Assembly: GCA_003024785.1 (NCBI GenBank)
Contig: PUQB01000530.1
Span: 105,001 to 169,000, forward strand
Origin: Selaginella tamariscina
Taxonomy: Eukaryota; Streptophyta; Lycopodiopsida; Selaginellales; Selaginellaceae
Direction: 5' to 3'
DNA: 64,000 nt
The translations under genes were made by a program, and so were the position numbers. The notes below the pieces were generated by a model, which was given only the letters and a program-made list of their open reading frames with translations, was not told the DNA's origin and ran no database searches. Shown in pieces: positions 46,181 through 60,869 of this stretch. Numbering within the stretch: position 1 is the stretch's first letter; each line of letters begins with the position of its first letter.

Positions 46181-46568
46181 ATATATAGTATTAAATTTAA
46201 ATCGTTTTAACTTACCATCAACTTGTACAGTTTATAAGAAAAATCTTTAATTAATACTTACATTAATTATTAATATTTTAAACAACATTTTAAATAATGT
46301 CATATATTATTTAAAAATTATTTATTTATATTAAAAATTACTAATTAAATAATTAAAATTGTTAATTATTAAAATGGGACTATATACATTCCCATTTTAA
46401 TTACATGTTGTTATACTTAAATGTATTCTAACAGTGAGTCTTTGTAGAGTTGCTTAAGATTGATGGATTTCTCTTAAGGATTAATAAACCATGTTTATTT
46501 TAGCCAATAATTACAAATAAATAAAGCAAAAATATTGTTAAATAGTAAAACAGAGCCTTAAAATAGGA

Positions 46569-46600
46569 ACCCTAAACAGGGTTTATAAATTAGGGTTTTT
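46569..46600 (+). promoter_or_regulatory. Telo-box-like elements before FIE
   Basis: ACCCTAAAC (46569) and TTAGGGTTTTT (46590) lie within 40 bases of the FIE ATG. AAACCCTAA-type boxes are known in plant 5' regions, often of growth-related genes. Similar TTAGGGTT elements precede the GFS12-type gene, the Dof-like gene and the kinase relic. Confidence 0.45.
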
Positions 46601-46608
46601 GAGTGCGA

Positions 46609-49266
<2,658 letters not shown>

Positions 49267-49486
49267 TAAGTAAACCTTTTTGTATTGCTAATTTAAAGCT
49301 AATGTTCATAATTATTGTTTGCTAATTAGATTTCTAAGTTATTTTCAGGTTATTATACATGTATATATCTTTACTGTGTGTGTGACATGATATGTGAGAA
49401 ATGTTTAAATATTATGTTAAGCTTCGCGAGGATTTACAGCTCGTCAGGTATGTTTATTTAATATTATAATGCTCAAACTGATATTC

Positions 49487-49529
<43 letters not shown>

Positions 49530-49644
49530 CACTCATGTAAAGTGAATTTAAGATATTCATTATGAACTAAGCTATCACAATAAGCGTATATAGCATTTAG
49601 TCAAGTATAATCGATTATATTAAATTAATTTTAATATATTACTT

Positions 49645-52605
49645 TTAGGGCCAGCCTCCGTTGCTAGTTTGCCTCAGATATCCCTTATTTAAAGATTTTC
49701 TTAAGTCCCAGTGTTCGTTAATATTCGTTAAGGACCAATAGCTCCATCCAAATGATGCCTCACCGTATATACTTAGCTGTGCATCACCAAAGCTAGCGTA
49801 TTCCCCTTTTGATGCCTCCGTTTAACATTCCACTCATTTGTCCACTCCCCTATATAATAAAAATTAATTCCATATAGAAACAATAGATAATTAGGACAGG
49901 CATTCTTTATACACCTCTGTGCATATAATAATTATTTTAATTTATTTACGGACATTTATGATAATGTCTACATTTTATGTGTGAATATCATGTATATCTA
50001 TGTATATTCTTCATATATAGTGTATCTCTGTTTGTAATTGATGTGTTTGTGTGTGTTAGTTTTTAAACTTACGCATTCATCATGCATACATATATGTACA
50101 TTATCATGCATATATGTATCAGGTTCAACCACTGTATTCTGTGTAGAATATATATAGCACACGTACATGTAAGTTAATGTATACATAAAAACTAGTAGAC
50201 ACACACATACACTTTGTGTATATACATAGCTCACACACAATATGCATGTGTACACACAATGCTCACCGACAAATATAGAAGCTCCGCCTGCATTGTTCAA
50301 ACTTTGGATAGCATTCTTCCTCTCCTTATTAATATAATCGATATTCCACTGAGGTGACTTATTATCAAAAGTAGAAGAAAATAAATTATATAAATGAATA
50401 TCTAAAACCACTTTGGAATATCCATCACTTGGTCGCATTATATTCACAAGCTCACTCGGGTCACCCCTATACGCTGGGAAAATAATACGTATGTAGACTG
50501 ACTGTATTTTCGTATAGTATCATAACCATCTTTGTAATACTTAATTAAGGTGTCCAACGGAACATCTTCTGCTCTTGGCTCATTAAGTAGCTCAATTCCC
50601 AGAAGAGCTGGATGATCCTTATATCTATTATACACCAACCATTATGTGTGTGTGTGTGTGTGTGTTTATATCTGTATACAATACATGTACTTTCTAACCT
50701 GTTTGCAAGGAAGTCGAGGACATGGAGGGTTTTTGCAACATTATCAGGTTGGTCCATTGGACTGTGCCATTCGGGTTGCACTGTGTTCCCAAGGATTCTG
50801 AGAGCCAGGAGCTGCATGGATATCCACTATGATTTGACACCATTTGACCTGAAGCTGTGTGTGTTATACATATATATCCATACGTGGGTTTATACATATC
50901 CATATGTACTCACGCTCATGTTTTCTCTCTCTCTACACACCCACACACACCACACCACAGACGCGTATTAAGGAGCAAATGTATAGTTGTTTTAGGGATC
51001 AACTAAGTGTGCAGTATTCTCGTGTCTATGGACTCAAACATACATATATCTGCACTGATACACGGCTGTAGATAGTCTGTAAGATAATATTATCATGTAT
51101 ATATCTATGCGTTTGTATATTGTAAAACACATAATGAACAGGGTGTTGTGTGTACTTACATTCCCCACTCAAATGCATTGTCAAGAGCCTGTAAGAGCCC
51201 CTTACAAATGGAGCAGGTGGATTTGGATCGTAAGCTATCCACCAGCCAACAGGAATTTCGCACTGCGTTAATCTGTTTACTTGCCAGGTATGCAAAATCC
51301 TCTTGTGTTATAAAACTATCCCTATGTTCCTGCCGAGAAAACTGTGTGTGTGGTTGTGGGGTGGTGTTGCTTTTGAAAGACTTGTAGAGCTTCGGAGGGA
51401 CCAAGTGCATTAGCTAGTTGATAGTCTCCTCCAAGCCTTAGTATGATGAACATAGATACTAAATATATGTACGTATATATTATGTGTATATGTGTTCGTG
51501 CATATATAATGTATATATATATAGAGTACTTTGAAGACTTGGTGCAGCTTTGGAGGGGCCAAGTGCATTCGCTGTTGATAGTCCCCTCCAAGACTTGTTA
51601 CTATTAGTGAGTATAAAAACCGCTGCATTGTCATCCCATCCTGGCTGTCCGTTATAATCCGCTGTTAACTCATTTTCATCCTTCGCCTAAAATATATTAT
51701 ATATAGATATATTGTGTGTGTGTGTGTGTGTGCCGTAGACAGATAAAACATCAACTTTTTCATCCATTGTGCCACACACACACCCACGCATGCCACACAC
51801 GCACACACACTTACCTGCAAATACTGTCCATTTGTAGCTTTTAAGCGGAGACGGGTTTTATCTGTGTTACGTTCTATTTCAAAAGTCTCCCAGGAACTCG
51901 GATCATCTTTGTTTGCAACTACAGAACTCCACCTCCATTCTCAGCTGACACAAACTTATTATTAAAAACACGCATTTGAAATCTCCTGCTCGACACACGC
52001 CATAGCTGCTTAATTAACCACGTTAATCATGTGTGTGTGTGTGTGTGTGTGTAAGTTATATTTTAATTAACAATTTACTTTGAAAGTTTCCCAGCCGGAT
52101 GCACTGTGCCTGTTTACCACCAGTTTAGAACCACCACCATCTTCAGCAGATACATATGTCCCCAGGTTTGCTGATTTTAGCTGAATTTGTGTTCCATCCT
52201 TCGTAAATTAAACATAGTAACATTTAACAATTTAAACATAGTTAAGGTATATACTAAATATGCATTGAGAATATACCAAGAGATCGTTATTGTCTTTGAT
52301 ATTGTCAAATATAGAAGGTTTCATCCATTTCTCAGTAAGTAACCAGCCACCAAGATTGACTGCACGCACTTTTTGAAAACCTTCAGCCATGCTTCTACCT
52401 GTAAAAATACACATACATGTGTGTGTGTGTGAGTGTACGTGTCACACACGCGCACGCGTAAATACGTGTATCTGTTACCTTCGAGTGGATTGAGTCTCCC
52501 ATATACTGAATTCATCTATTTTGTTAGCAGAGCTTTAAGATTTTCGTATCTATGTAACTTACCTTTGGAAATGAATATCAATAAGAGCAGAAACAAAGAC
52601 TTCAT
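49645..52605 (-). CDS. GH5 glucan 1,3-beta-glucosidase, secreted (frame breaks)
   Basis: Related to plant probable glucan 1,3-beta-glucosidase A, which trims beta-1,3-glucan in the apoplast. It starts at 52605 with a signal peptide ([13 protein letters not shown]). Exon 3 has [19 protein letters not shown]. An N-terminal fascin-like beta-trefoil module follows ([33 protein letters not shown]). The GH5 catalytic domain has [39 protein letters not shown], then [13 protein letters not shown] (acid/base Glu in NEP) and IFVGEW (nucleophile Glu, split by the last intron), ending [11 protein letters not shown]. One-base frame breaks occur near 51930, 51600, 51350, 50770, 50480 and 49815, and part of one exon is duplicated. 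It is either a pseudogene or affected by consensus errors. Confidence 0.82.
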
Positions 52606-53555
52606 GATTGCAAACAATAATTAATCAATCCCAATTATGGATATCGTATATATACACCTTAATATTTACGCCATATGGCCACATACACGTGTTATTTGTG
52701 GGTTGGTCAACCTCGGACTTTTATACAGCAGCCGCAAGGATGCACTAGAGCTGCCTAACTAACACGCTTTAAAGACGTTAATTATTGATTAACATGTTAG
52801 AAATATTATATACATAGAAGCATCGTCTTCCTTGTATATAGACAAAGATGTCCAGACAAAAACAAGTCAAAATCTTATTGAGCAAAATTAATCAATGTAA
52901 AGTTGTGCCTTCAAGAATTTATTTATAAAATATGTATTTTTTAAAAATATTCTTAATTAGCTAACTTTAACTATTCAATGTTGATTACTCAACAAATGTA
53001 AGAATGTACTTAGCATTAAACGGAATGGTTAACTTTCATAGTTCAACAGTGCTTTTTAGTTTAAAATGATTAATTAAAGACAGGTATAACAGGAAATTTA
53101 TAGCATTTGGTTATATATAGATTAAAGCTATTAGGTTGAGTGCATTATTATTACATAAATGGCTAAGTCCTTATAAGATTCTTGGTCGAGTCGAGTTTAC
53201 CATGTATAAAATGTTACTTATATCCAAAATTAAAATATAATCAAAATGAACAAAATTGATTTCAAAACTTCATATAATATTTCTGACAATATTAATATGA
53301 ATTTTTATTTAAAAAATCTGAATATTTAATTAGTTATATTTTGGAGTTAAATATAAATTAATTATATAGAATGTAAAAATATATGTTTTTGCACCTTGTG
53401 AAACTTTGCATTATCATTAATGTTAAAGTTTTAAACCAAAGAGTGGACATGTGAAACACAGTTACAATTATATCTTGTGTAAAGTTATAACATGTAAACA
53501 TTATTCTAATTACAAGGCATATTCTTGAAAGTAACTCTTGATGTGCAATATGCAG
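52606..53555. other. Intergenic AT-rich DNA
   Basis: No gene is supported between the start of the GH5 gene and the second foldback element. The first 150 bases upstream of the GH5 ATG would hold its promoter; TATATA at about 52647-52656 is the only candidate TATA box. Confidence 0.55.
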
Positions 53556-56400
53556 CTCTTGAGCACTACTAAGTCTTGCATAACATTGAGTCTTTGGAGA
53601 CAAGCCAATGATGCTAATGCCTAGCTCACATAAGAAACTTATGTGATTTATCTTAAGTCCTTAAAGTAAACCCTAAAGGATAGACTTAAGATCATGCCCA
53701 AGAAACTTAAGCAAGCTCATGCCATAACCTTACTATAGAGATATGGTAGAACTTAAAGCATCACCTTTTATACGTTAAGGAATCTCAATCAAAAGTACAA
53801 CTCTTATAAAATAATGAGAAGTAACTTGATCAACTAACCCATGAGTGGCTAAGTATACCATATGGTTTTTTTAAGCAAATTCTTAAGGTTAAAGCAAATT
53901 CTTAAGGTTAAGGTTGGACAACCCTAAACACATGACTTTTAAAAATGTGATCATATGTATGCTTCATGAGGCCCCTTACTAATAAACTTAAGTTGTTTAA
54001 CCTTCAATTATATTTATATATTCCCAAGATGAACACCTCTAATCAAGTTGCTAGTAAACACACCTAGTTAAAGACATAACAACCTTTTAAGTAGATGCCC
54101 AAATATTAACATCCAAGCATATGCATGTATCCTTACTAAAATCATTAACTCCTCAACATTAAATCTATGACATGACCCTAGAACTAGGCATTGTACTAAA
54201 TCAACTTAGTAGCACATGAGATTGTTTCATGGAATTTAAGTTATATGTTAGCCCCTTAAAGTACTTGGTGCCATGGACATGGCTTATTAATGAATGCCCT
54301 CACTTTAAAATCCTTTTTAAATGCCAACTCTCAAAACTCCATACACATTGTGTGAGTCAACAAGTTAAATGCATGTGTTGTTTCTAATTTGATAGAATCA
54401 TAAACAATAAGGTAGGCTAACCCTTAAAAAGTGACGCACCCATCAAGCATAATGGACATGGCAACATAACAAATATACCTTAATGACACAAATTAGGCTC
54501 ATGTTAGTGAAGGAAGTAGGGTAACTACGTCATTTTTGTGCTTTACATTATTTAAGTGATAGAAACACCCCTTTATCAATATTTCTTGATGTGGTTATCG
54601 ATCACGTGACATTAATGGACATCCTAGTTAACATACTTAAATGAAAGTAACCTAACTAATTTATATAATTCATAATTGAATAGCATATAATGGTTAAATT
54701 TAAAGTTTTATGAAGTTCTTTACGATCGATGGGTTTTTCGATATTTTTAAAACCTTGATTGCATTTATAAATTTTAATTTATTGTTAGAGTTTTAACCCG
54801 AAGGACTCAAATGTAGTTGGCAAGTACGCAACGTTATGATTTTAAAAACGACCTGAGAGCCTGATTCAAGTGCCCAAGACTTAGAGTTTCACCCTAAGTC
54901 CTCTAGAGTGACTATCCCCCAAACTTTAAAGGATAATCTAAGTAGACTTTAAGATCTTACCACATGAGACTTAAATAGACTCATGCATTAACCCCATTAA
55001 GGAGACATGCATTGCACATACCCCATGTTATAGCTAAGGCAATATGACTTATCTCTTGAGGAATCACTCTTGTTTGGAAGTATAACCCCTTTAGGGAAAC
55101 AAGGAAGACCCTAAAGGGTTTGTCAACATGAGTGTGTTATGAGTGTTGTGCTAAGTAAACCCCTAAGGTTAGATTTGGGAACCCTTAGCATGCGACACAC
55201 ATGAGTGTCTTATGAAAGGGCTTATGTTAATGAGATTAAGTTGTTCAACTTCTAAACATGTTTACACACCCCTAGAAAGACATCCCTAACCAAGTGTGTT
55301 TATTAGCACACTCAATTATAAAACTTAACCTCCCTTGAGTAATGGTTTAGTGCCTAATGCAAACACTGTCATAGTTTTTACTATAACTCCCTTTTACTTT
55401 TGACATTGATTGTTGTTAGTTACTGCCGAAACTATGTTGATAAGTCATCAAGTGTAGAAAAACATGTCTGCTTAGTGCACTTGGGTATCTAGGTCGATGT
55501 TGTTAAGTATTTGCAAGAAATTCTATGTGAAACTAGCACTTCCATTAAAAAACTCTTCACTCTAGTTTTTTGATGTCCTAGTTAGATTTTTGGTGGTTCT
55601 AGTGCGTTCAACATGTCAGATATGGAAAAAACACCCATAGGGTTGACCTAACCTAAGGTTGCCCTTAGATTAGGGTTTAAAGGTAAATGGTCTCACCAAG
55701 TATATTCCCTTTGAAATGAGATTCCATGCCAGCCCACTTATGTAAAACAGGAAAATGGGGGAGGGGACTTCTATCACATATATTAAGTAATATATGTAGG
55801 AGAATTTTTGAGTTCATAACTGAGTTCATTACTCTTCGTTCTAGATTGTGTTGTTAAAGCATAACCCTCTGTGTGTAGCACTAACTTTTAAACAGTAAGG
55901 TACGTCACATCTTTGAGGTAGCATACCTTTAACATATAGCGAATCCATGACTGGAAGTCTTGTCGAATGTACGTTCAAGGGTCAAAGGTGAAGCTTGTTC
56001 CAACCTCTTCCTACACGTTGAGCTAAGAACAACACTCATAGTTAAGCAAGGCATGATCACGTCCTTGTCCAAATGTGGTCATGAAGTCTTAGTTGACAAG
56101 GTTTTCTTACCGAGTTCCTAAGGTACAAAGATTCTAGAGTTGCATTGGAAGCCACATTCGTGCACCTAGGCAACTCTTGAATATAAGGCATGATAGCTTA
56201 CATCTGGGAAATAGTGTCACATGAAAATGTACATTCAGCTGGATGGCACTTAGTATAATGCCTAAGGCACACCTTTTGAGGTTGTCTCATGGGGTTGATG
56301 CTAAGGGGTTGGATACTCTAGTAGCAAGCATATTTGCGTTCACATTAAGGTGCTAAAGGGAGTTGAGTTTCGTAACTAAGTTCCTTTTGGGATTCAAAGA
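53556..56400. mobile_element. Large inverted-repeat (foldback) element, copy 2
   Basis: A diverged relative of the 33890-36420 element. Shared blocks include GTCTGACTTAGATGCC (34080) against GCCTGATTCAAGTGCCC (54858); TTGTCATAGTTTTTAC-type centres; GGGTTGACCTAACC (35864 against 55640); GCCCACTTA...GGAAAATGRGGG (35965 against 55733); and CGAATCCATGACTGGAAGTC (55940) as the complement of the left-arm CCAGGCATGGATTCGCC (34605). The left half (53556-55340) looks internally duplicated. No coding frame is supported. Confidence 0.6.
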
Positions 56401-57026
56401 TGAAATTAATTATTCCACCGTTTTTAAACTTTAATATGAATATAGATACTTGAAGGATAATCACTACTTCATAACACATTTTATAAATAAATAATTTATA
56501 TATATATATAGTTTAAATTACATGTAACATAGTTTTTATTTGAACCTTAAACTTTTAGTTAAATTAAGTATATTATATTCAAGCTTAATTAAGAACTATA
56601 TAATGTATACTAATGTGTACCTTAATTATAGATTTCAGCATTATTAATTATAAATGTGAAATAATTAAAATATTTTTACGTAAATTTTATTTAGCAGGTG
56701 TGTGTGTTTATTTAAATTATATATTAAAGTGCAAGTAAAAGATTCATCACTAAATTGTCTACACACCATTATTTTTTAAACATAAATGTGTCCATTTCAA
56801 ACCTTGGGAATTCATTATACACTTTTATATTAAATCAAAAGCACCTTTTGAGTACCTTTTGAAGTGAAGAGTCCGGTCTGTTTAAATATGTCCTCCATAG
56901 ATTATACATAAAGAGAATATTTGTATACATATAATGTTTGTAAATAGTAAACATAAATATATAATAACGTAATTAATAATAAACACACAAAGATTGTTTT
57001 AAGAATATTCATAAAATATACCATTT
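56401..57026. other. AT-rich spacer downstream of the GT61 gene
   Basis: No gene is supported. It is low-complexity, AT-rich sequence holding the 3' flank of the minus-strand GT61 gene. Confidence 0.6.
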
Positions 57027-59242
57027 TTAATTTGATTTTCTCCCGGAGGATACCTTGGCGAAGGCCTCCTCAAGAACAGGTTTAAATCTCTGAATTGATA
57101 TGGTAACATTTTGACGGTCGAGATAGAGTTCCTTCATCTCCATCCATCCCGATGATCCCGGGTTTTTAGGAGGGTTAACCACCTTAGTATGGTTTAAACC
57201 AAGTTCATCAGCTAAACTGCTCTCTGTAGGTAATATTCTATATTCCATGTATTGCAGTCCGGCTTTCAAAGCTGGGTTACCATAGAAAGTGAATGACGGA
57301 CGACTTGCTGTACCCAATGGAACTACCTGCAGCAGAAGTGTACCTGTTTGCATACACCACTTAGTCGTATATACATATTGCGCGCGCGCGCGCGGTGTGT
57401 GTGTGTGAGAGAGAGAGAGAGAGAACCTGGTCGCATGAACAACAAGTGTGTCATTGCAGCTCCATGTATACCAACTAGTACGTCAGATGATTGTACGATT
57501 CCGTACATCTCTGGCATTTCAAGGTTAAACCCTGGTTCAAAAGCCTTAACTTGGAAACCAACTTGATTAGCAAGTTTAATTATCTCTTTCTCGTTGTTAA
57601 ACACTCTCGTCCTCCGTCTTGTTATTAAGAGTAATCTCGGCTTTACATTAAGTGTCTTTACTATTCAAAATAAATTAATAATAAGCTAATATATTCAATA
57701 TAATAATAATAATATAATGTCCACTGTAGAGTAAATGTTATAACATGATAACTTTTGTCAGATAATAAATATAATATATATAAAAATATACTAAAGATTT
57801 ATATATAATATTAAAATTTTAATTACTGCATGGGTAGGAATCTTTGATACAGTAAATGTTCTAACATAAAATTAAACTAAAAACAAAGTTTTGCTAGACA
57901 ATAAAATAAAATAAATAAATGAATTAAAGAATTATATTTAATATCAAAGTTTATATAATATAAACCAATAACGAGTAAATATATTAAATAATAACAATAA
58001 TAATTTATTTAATGTTTATTCTAGACGTTACCTGACATAATAATTTACCATAGTCAAGATGAAATTACCGTTTGTAGAGTAAATATTATATATGAAATTA
58101 AACTAAAAACTTAATTTTTGCAAGATAATAAATATAATATATAAATAAGTATTGTTTCATTAGATATTATATATATTACCTGGAGGAGAGAATGCAGACT
58201 TTAGGAGGGATTGGAAGTCCCTGATGGATTGTCCAGAAGTCATCCTCGACGAATCAATAGCGAGTTCGTCGTGTATTTGCAAGCCAACAACAACCCCGGG
58301 AAACAATGAACCTTTGAGTTTGTAGAGAGATCGATAGCAGGATATTCCGTCATCTGCCGTATTATACCACCGTATTTCTTCATCCACCACGGTTTGTATT
58401 CCAGTATCAGGAATACAACTTTGCGCATGTACATGTGTGAAGTTATGTATATGGGTATTAGTCCATCGTTGAAGTCGTGGTATACGCTGCCTGTGTATCC
58501 TCCTGTTGAGAATATCACTGCTGGTACTTGTGCCTGCAGTATTTATATCCATACGTAAAACACACACGCACACGCACACGCGCACACACACCTGATATCG
58601 CAAGGAGGTGTGTGTTCCGATAGAGCAGGAACAGATTTAACTGTGACTTCACCAATTTTTTTCAGTAGCTCTTTCTGCCATTTCCTTGGGTATGGCTTTA
58701 TCTTTTCTACAGCGACCTCCTAGAACAAACAATCGTACGGAAAATTTACGACTTTCATATGATATTATAAGTACCACATATTATTTTAAGATGTTTAACT
58801 TATATAAACGAGTAATAAAGATTTATACCTCTTCGGTGGCATTCCCGTCCCTATTGACGAGCATGGCCGTATTGTTACCACTGATCCGTACATCGCCAGT
58901 TAACCGGCACACTGCTGTGCGATAGTTTGAGAGATCACATGAAATGCCCGTCTTTGGCTTGTCCTTAGGCAGACGGAGCTCATTTTCTCATGAAGTATGT
59001 GCTGAAGAATTTGAGTATTGTAATCTGCATGTGTACGCACACGCACACATATATCTATATGTGTATGACACACATACAAATACACACTTACAAGGAGAAA
59101 AGCTGTGTCTATATTGACGAGGTAAGCTGATCAACGCAACAGTGAGACAGAGAGTGAAAATGGTTAGGAACAACTTTTGAACTTGGGACTGCCTCCTGTT
59201 CCTCAGCTCCCATTCTTTCTCCACCATTGAGATGATTAGCAT
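57027..59242 (-). CDS. GT61-family glycosyltransferase, type II membrane protein
   Basis: Six exons encode a Golgi-type glycosyltransferase of family GT61, whose plant members add xylose or arabinose to cell-wall xylans or N-glycans; the exact substrate cannot be read here. The N-terminus has a short cytosolic part and a signal anchor (LFLTIFTLCLTVALISL). Then come CDLSNYRTAVC; KIKPYPRKW; VPAVIFSTGGYTGSVYHDFN with GLIPIYITS, KVVFLILEYKPWW and YPAIDLS; IHDELAID and SIRDFQ; PRLLLITRRRTRVFNNEKE; the donor-site block SDVLVGIHGAAMTHLLFMRPG shortened to its core HGAAMTH; and a C-terminal exon with LLLQVVPLGT and WMEMKELYLDRQNV. One-base breaks occur at AAAA near 58985 and at CCCGGGG near 58297. The ATG at 59242 is chosen because it opens the anchor frame. 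Confidence 0.87.
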
Positions 59243-59831
59243 ATTCCATGCGTATATCCCACTTATGTAACGTGGCTTGGAATATTCTAATATACGTGAA
59301 TGATACGTGCATGCACGATTCCATGACGATCAGTTTGTTTAGACATTTTCACAACGAATGTCTTTTAATATTTACAATTCAAAATTAAAATTTATTTTTT
59401 GATTAATATAGTGAAAGTAAAAAATAGCAGTTTATTTATTATAAGAGTAATCACGACCTCTATATTGTGTAATTAATCATTATAATACTTGCAATATTAA
59501 ATGGACCTGCATTTCACCGTTTTATGAAAGGCATGAATAAAAAAAGCTAGTAAATCTATTTAAAGTTAAATTCAAAATGTAAAACTATTACTCACACATA
59601 GTGTTAATAAAATTACGTGTTAATTTACAGAAATTATAATAGACTAATTAAACGTTTTAGATTTTAATCATCTTAAACTTCTTAAAGAAAAAGGTAATTT
59701 TTGAGAAAATAAACTTTAATAATATTCTATATTCTAAGATATGTTATACCTTGATTAGGGTTAAGACACTTGCCTTTATCTTTTTACATCCTTTATATTC
59801 TTTATTTTCTACCCTAGGGTTAATCAAAGGA

Positions 59832-60707
59832 ATGAAAGAGAAGAAGAATTTAGCTGCAGATATCAATTGGGAAGTAGAGAATGAACAAGCCAGGGAGAAG
59901 TACAATGGAAAAGTACAGTGCCCAGCATGTAACTCATACAATACAAGGTTCGATTTCTTCAATAACAAGGAGACTGCAGGCACTTGGCAACCAAGAATGA
60001 TATGCAAAGCTGAAAACTGTACTAGAAGGAAGTTTGGTTTAAGTGGTAAAACAAGAAAGACGAAAATTAACGAAACCCTTGTTAATCAAGATGTGAATAT
60101 ACCTTCGAATGCTGAGAATATACCTATTGTGAATCAGGATTTCGTAAATTGGATACCAGGACACTATGCTTTTGAAGGGAAAGTTTACTTCTGGGAGGAA
60201 GCTGGTGGGTGGCATTATATAGGTGTTATTCAGGAGTTAGAGAAAGAGTGTCTAAAGAGTTTTAAACAGGTTTATCCTAATGAACAACCTAAACCTTTCT
60301 TCCCAACGAATGGGTGTTGGTATTTGGGTAACTCTCGTTTTGATCATCAAAGGTTAATCAACGGATTAAGTGTTAATCTTTCTAATGTTGGAGGTCAACC
60401 CACAGTTAATCTCCATAATCTTGGGAGTTACATAGGCCAACCTAGTGTTAATCTCTTTAATTATCAGAGTTATCCCAACCAACTTAACCATGAGAGTTAC
60501 CAATACCAATATAGTCCTAATTATAGTGTTAATCTTCCTAATTATGGGAGTTACACGGGCCAATTTGGTGATTACATGGGTCAATCTAGTAGCTACGAGG
60601 GTTATTTAGAACAACCTGGTGTTTGTGCTCCTCAATATGGTAATGAGTTATGGGGGATGACTAATTCTATACAAGAAAGGAACATGGGAGTGCCAATGTA
60701 TTGTTAA
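59832..60707 (+). CDS. Divergent Dof-like zinc-finger protein with VNL repeats
   Basis: A single-exon frame of 291 residues with no break. Residues about 30-68 form a zinc-binding module that resembles the plant Dof finger: CPACNSYNTRFDFFNN matches the Dof start (CPRC.S..TKF.YYNN), then W.PR and a second cysteine pair CKAENC with basic residues after it (TRRKF). The spacing is C-x2-C-x24-C-x4-C, whereas classical Dof is C-x2-C-x21-C-x2-C, so it is not a standard Dof. The middle (about 105-190) holds an aromatic, conserved-looking block (WIPGHYAFEGKVYFWEEAGG, then WYLGNSRFDHQ). The C-terminus is low-complexity with four VNL-N repeats (VNLSN, VNLHN, VNLFN, VNLPN) and GSY-GQ motifs, typical of an activation-type region. 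DNA binding is inferred. The ATG at 59832 is chosen; an upstream in-frame extension has no ATG. Confidence 0.72.
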   Translation: MKEKKNLAADINWEVENEQAREKYNGKVQCPACNSYNTRFDFFNNKETAGTWQPRMICKAENCTRRKFGLSGKTRKTKINETLVNQDVNIPSNAENIPIVNQDFVNWIPGHYAFEGKVYFWEEAGGWHYIGVIQELEKECLKSFKQVYPNEQPKPFFPTNGCWYLGNSRFDHQRLINGLSVNLSNVGGQPTVNLHNLGSYIGQPSVNLFNYQSYPNQLNHESYQYQYSPNYSVNLPNYGSYTGQFGDYMGQSSSYEGYLEQPGVCAPQYGNELWGMTNSIQERNMGVPMYC

Positions 60708-60869
60708 GTTATGATGTACTTCTTTTATGAATTATAATTGTTTTATCTATCATGGCTGTGTAAACTTCAAAATCAAATTCAAATTTAAATTCAAATTGTT
60801 AAAACCAAAAGGGTAAATACATATATAATATAAAGGGTTTTAAACTGAGATTAGGGTTCATCAGCTGCA

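Noticed and set aside
57378..57424. (CG)n(GT)n(GA)n tract as a Z-DNA regulatory site
   Set aside because: It lies in an intron of the GT61 gene, next to the donor, and fits the general microsatellite content of introns here; nothing else marks it as regulatory.
59751..59831. In-frame upstream extension of the Dof-like protein
   Set aside because: It has no ATG (it would need a TTG start), reads as a hydrophobic AT-rich stretch, and contains a splice-acceptor-like CCCTAG, so it is more likely leader or intron.
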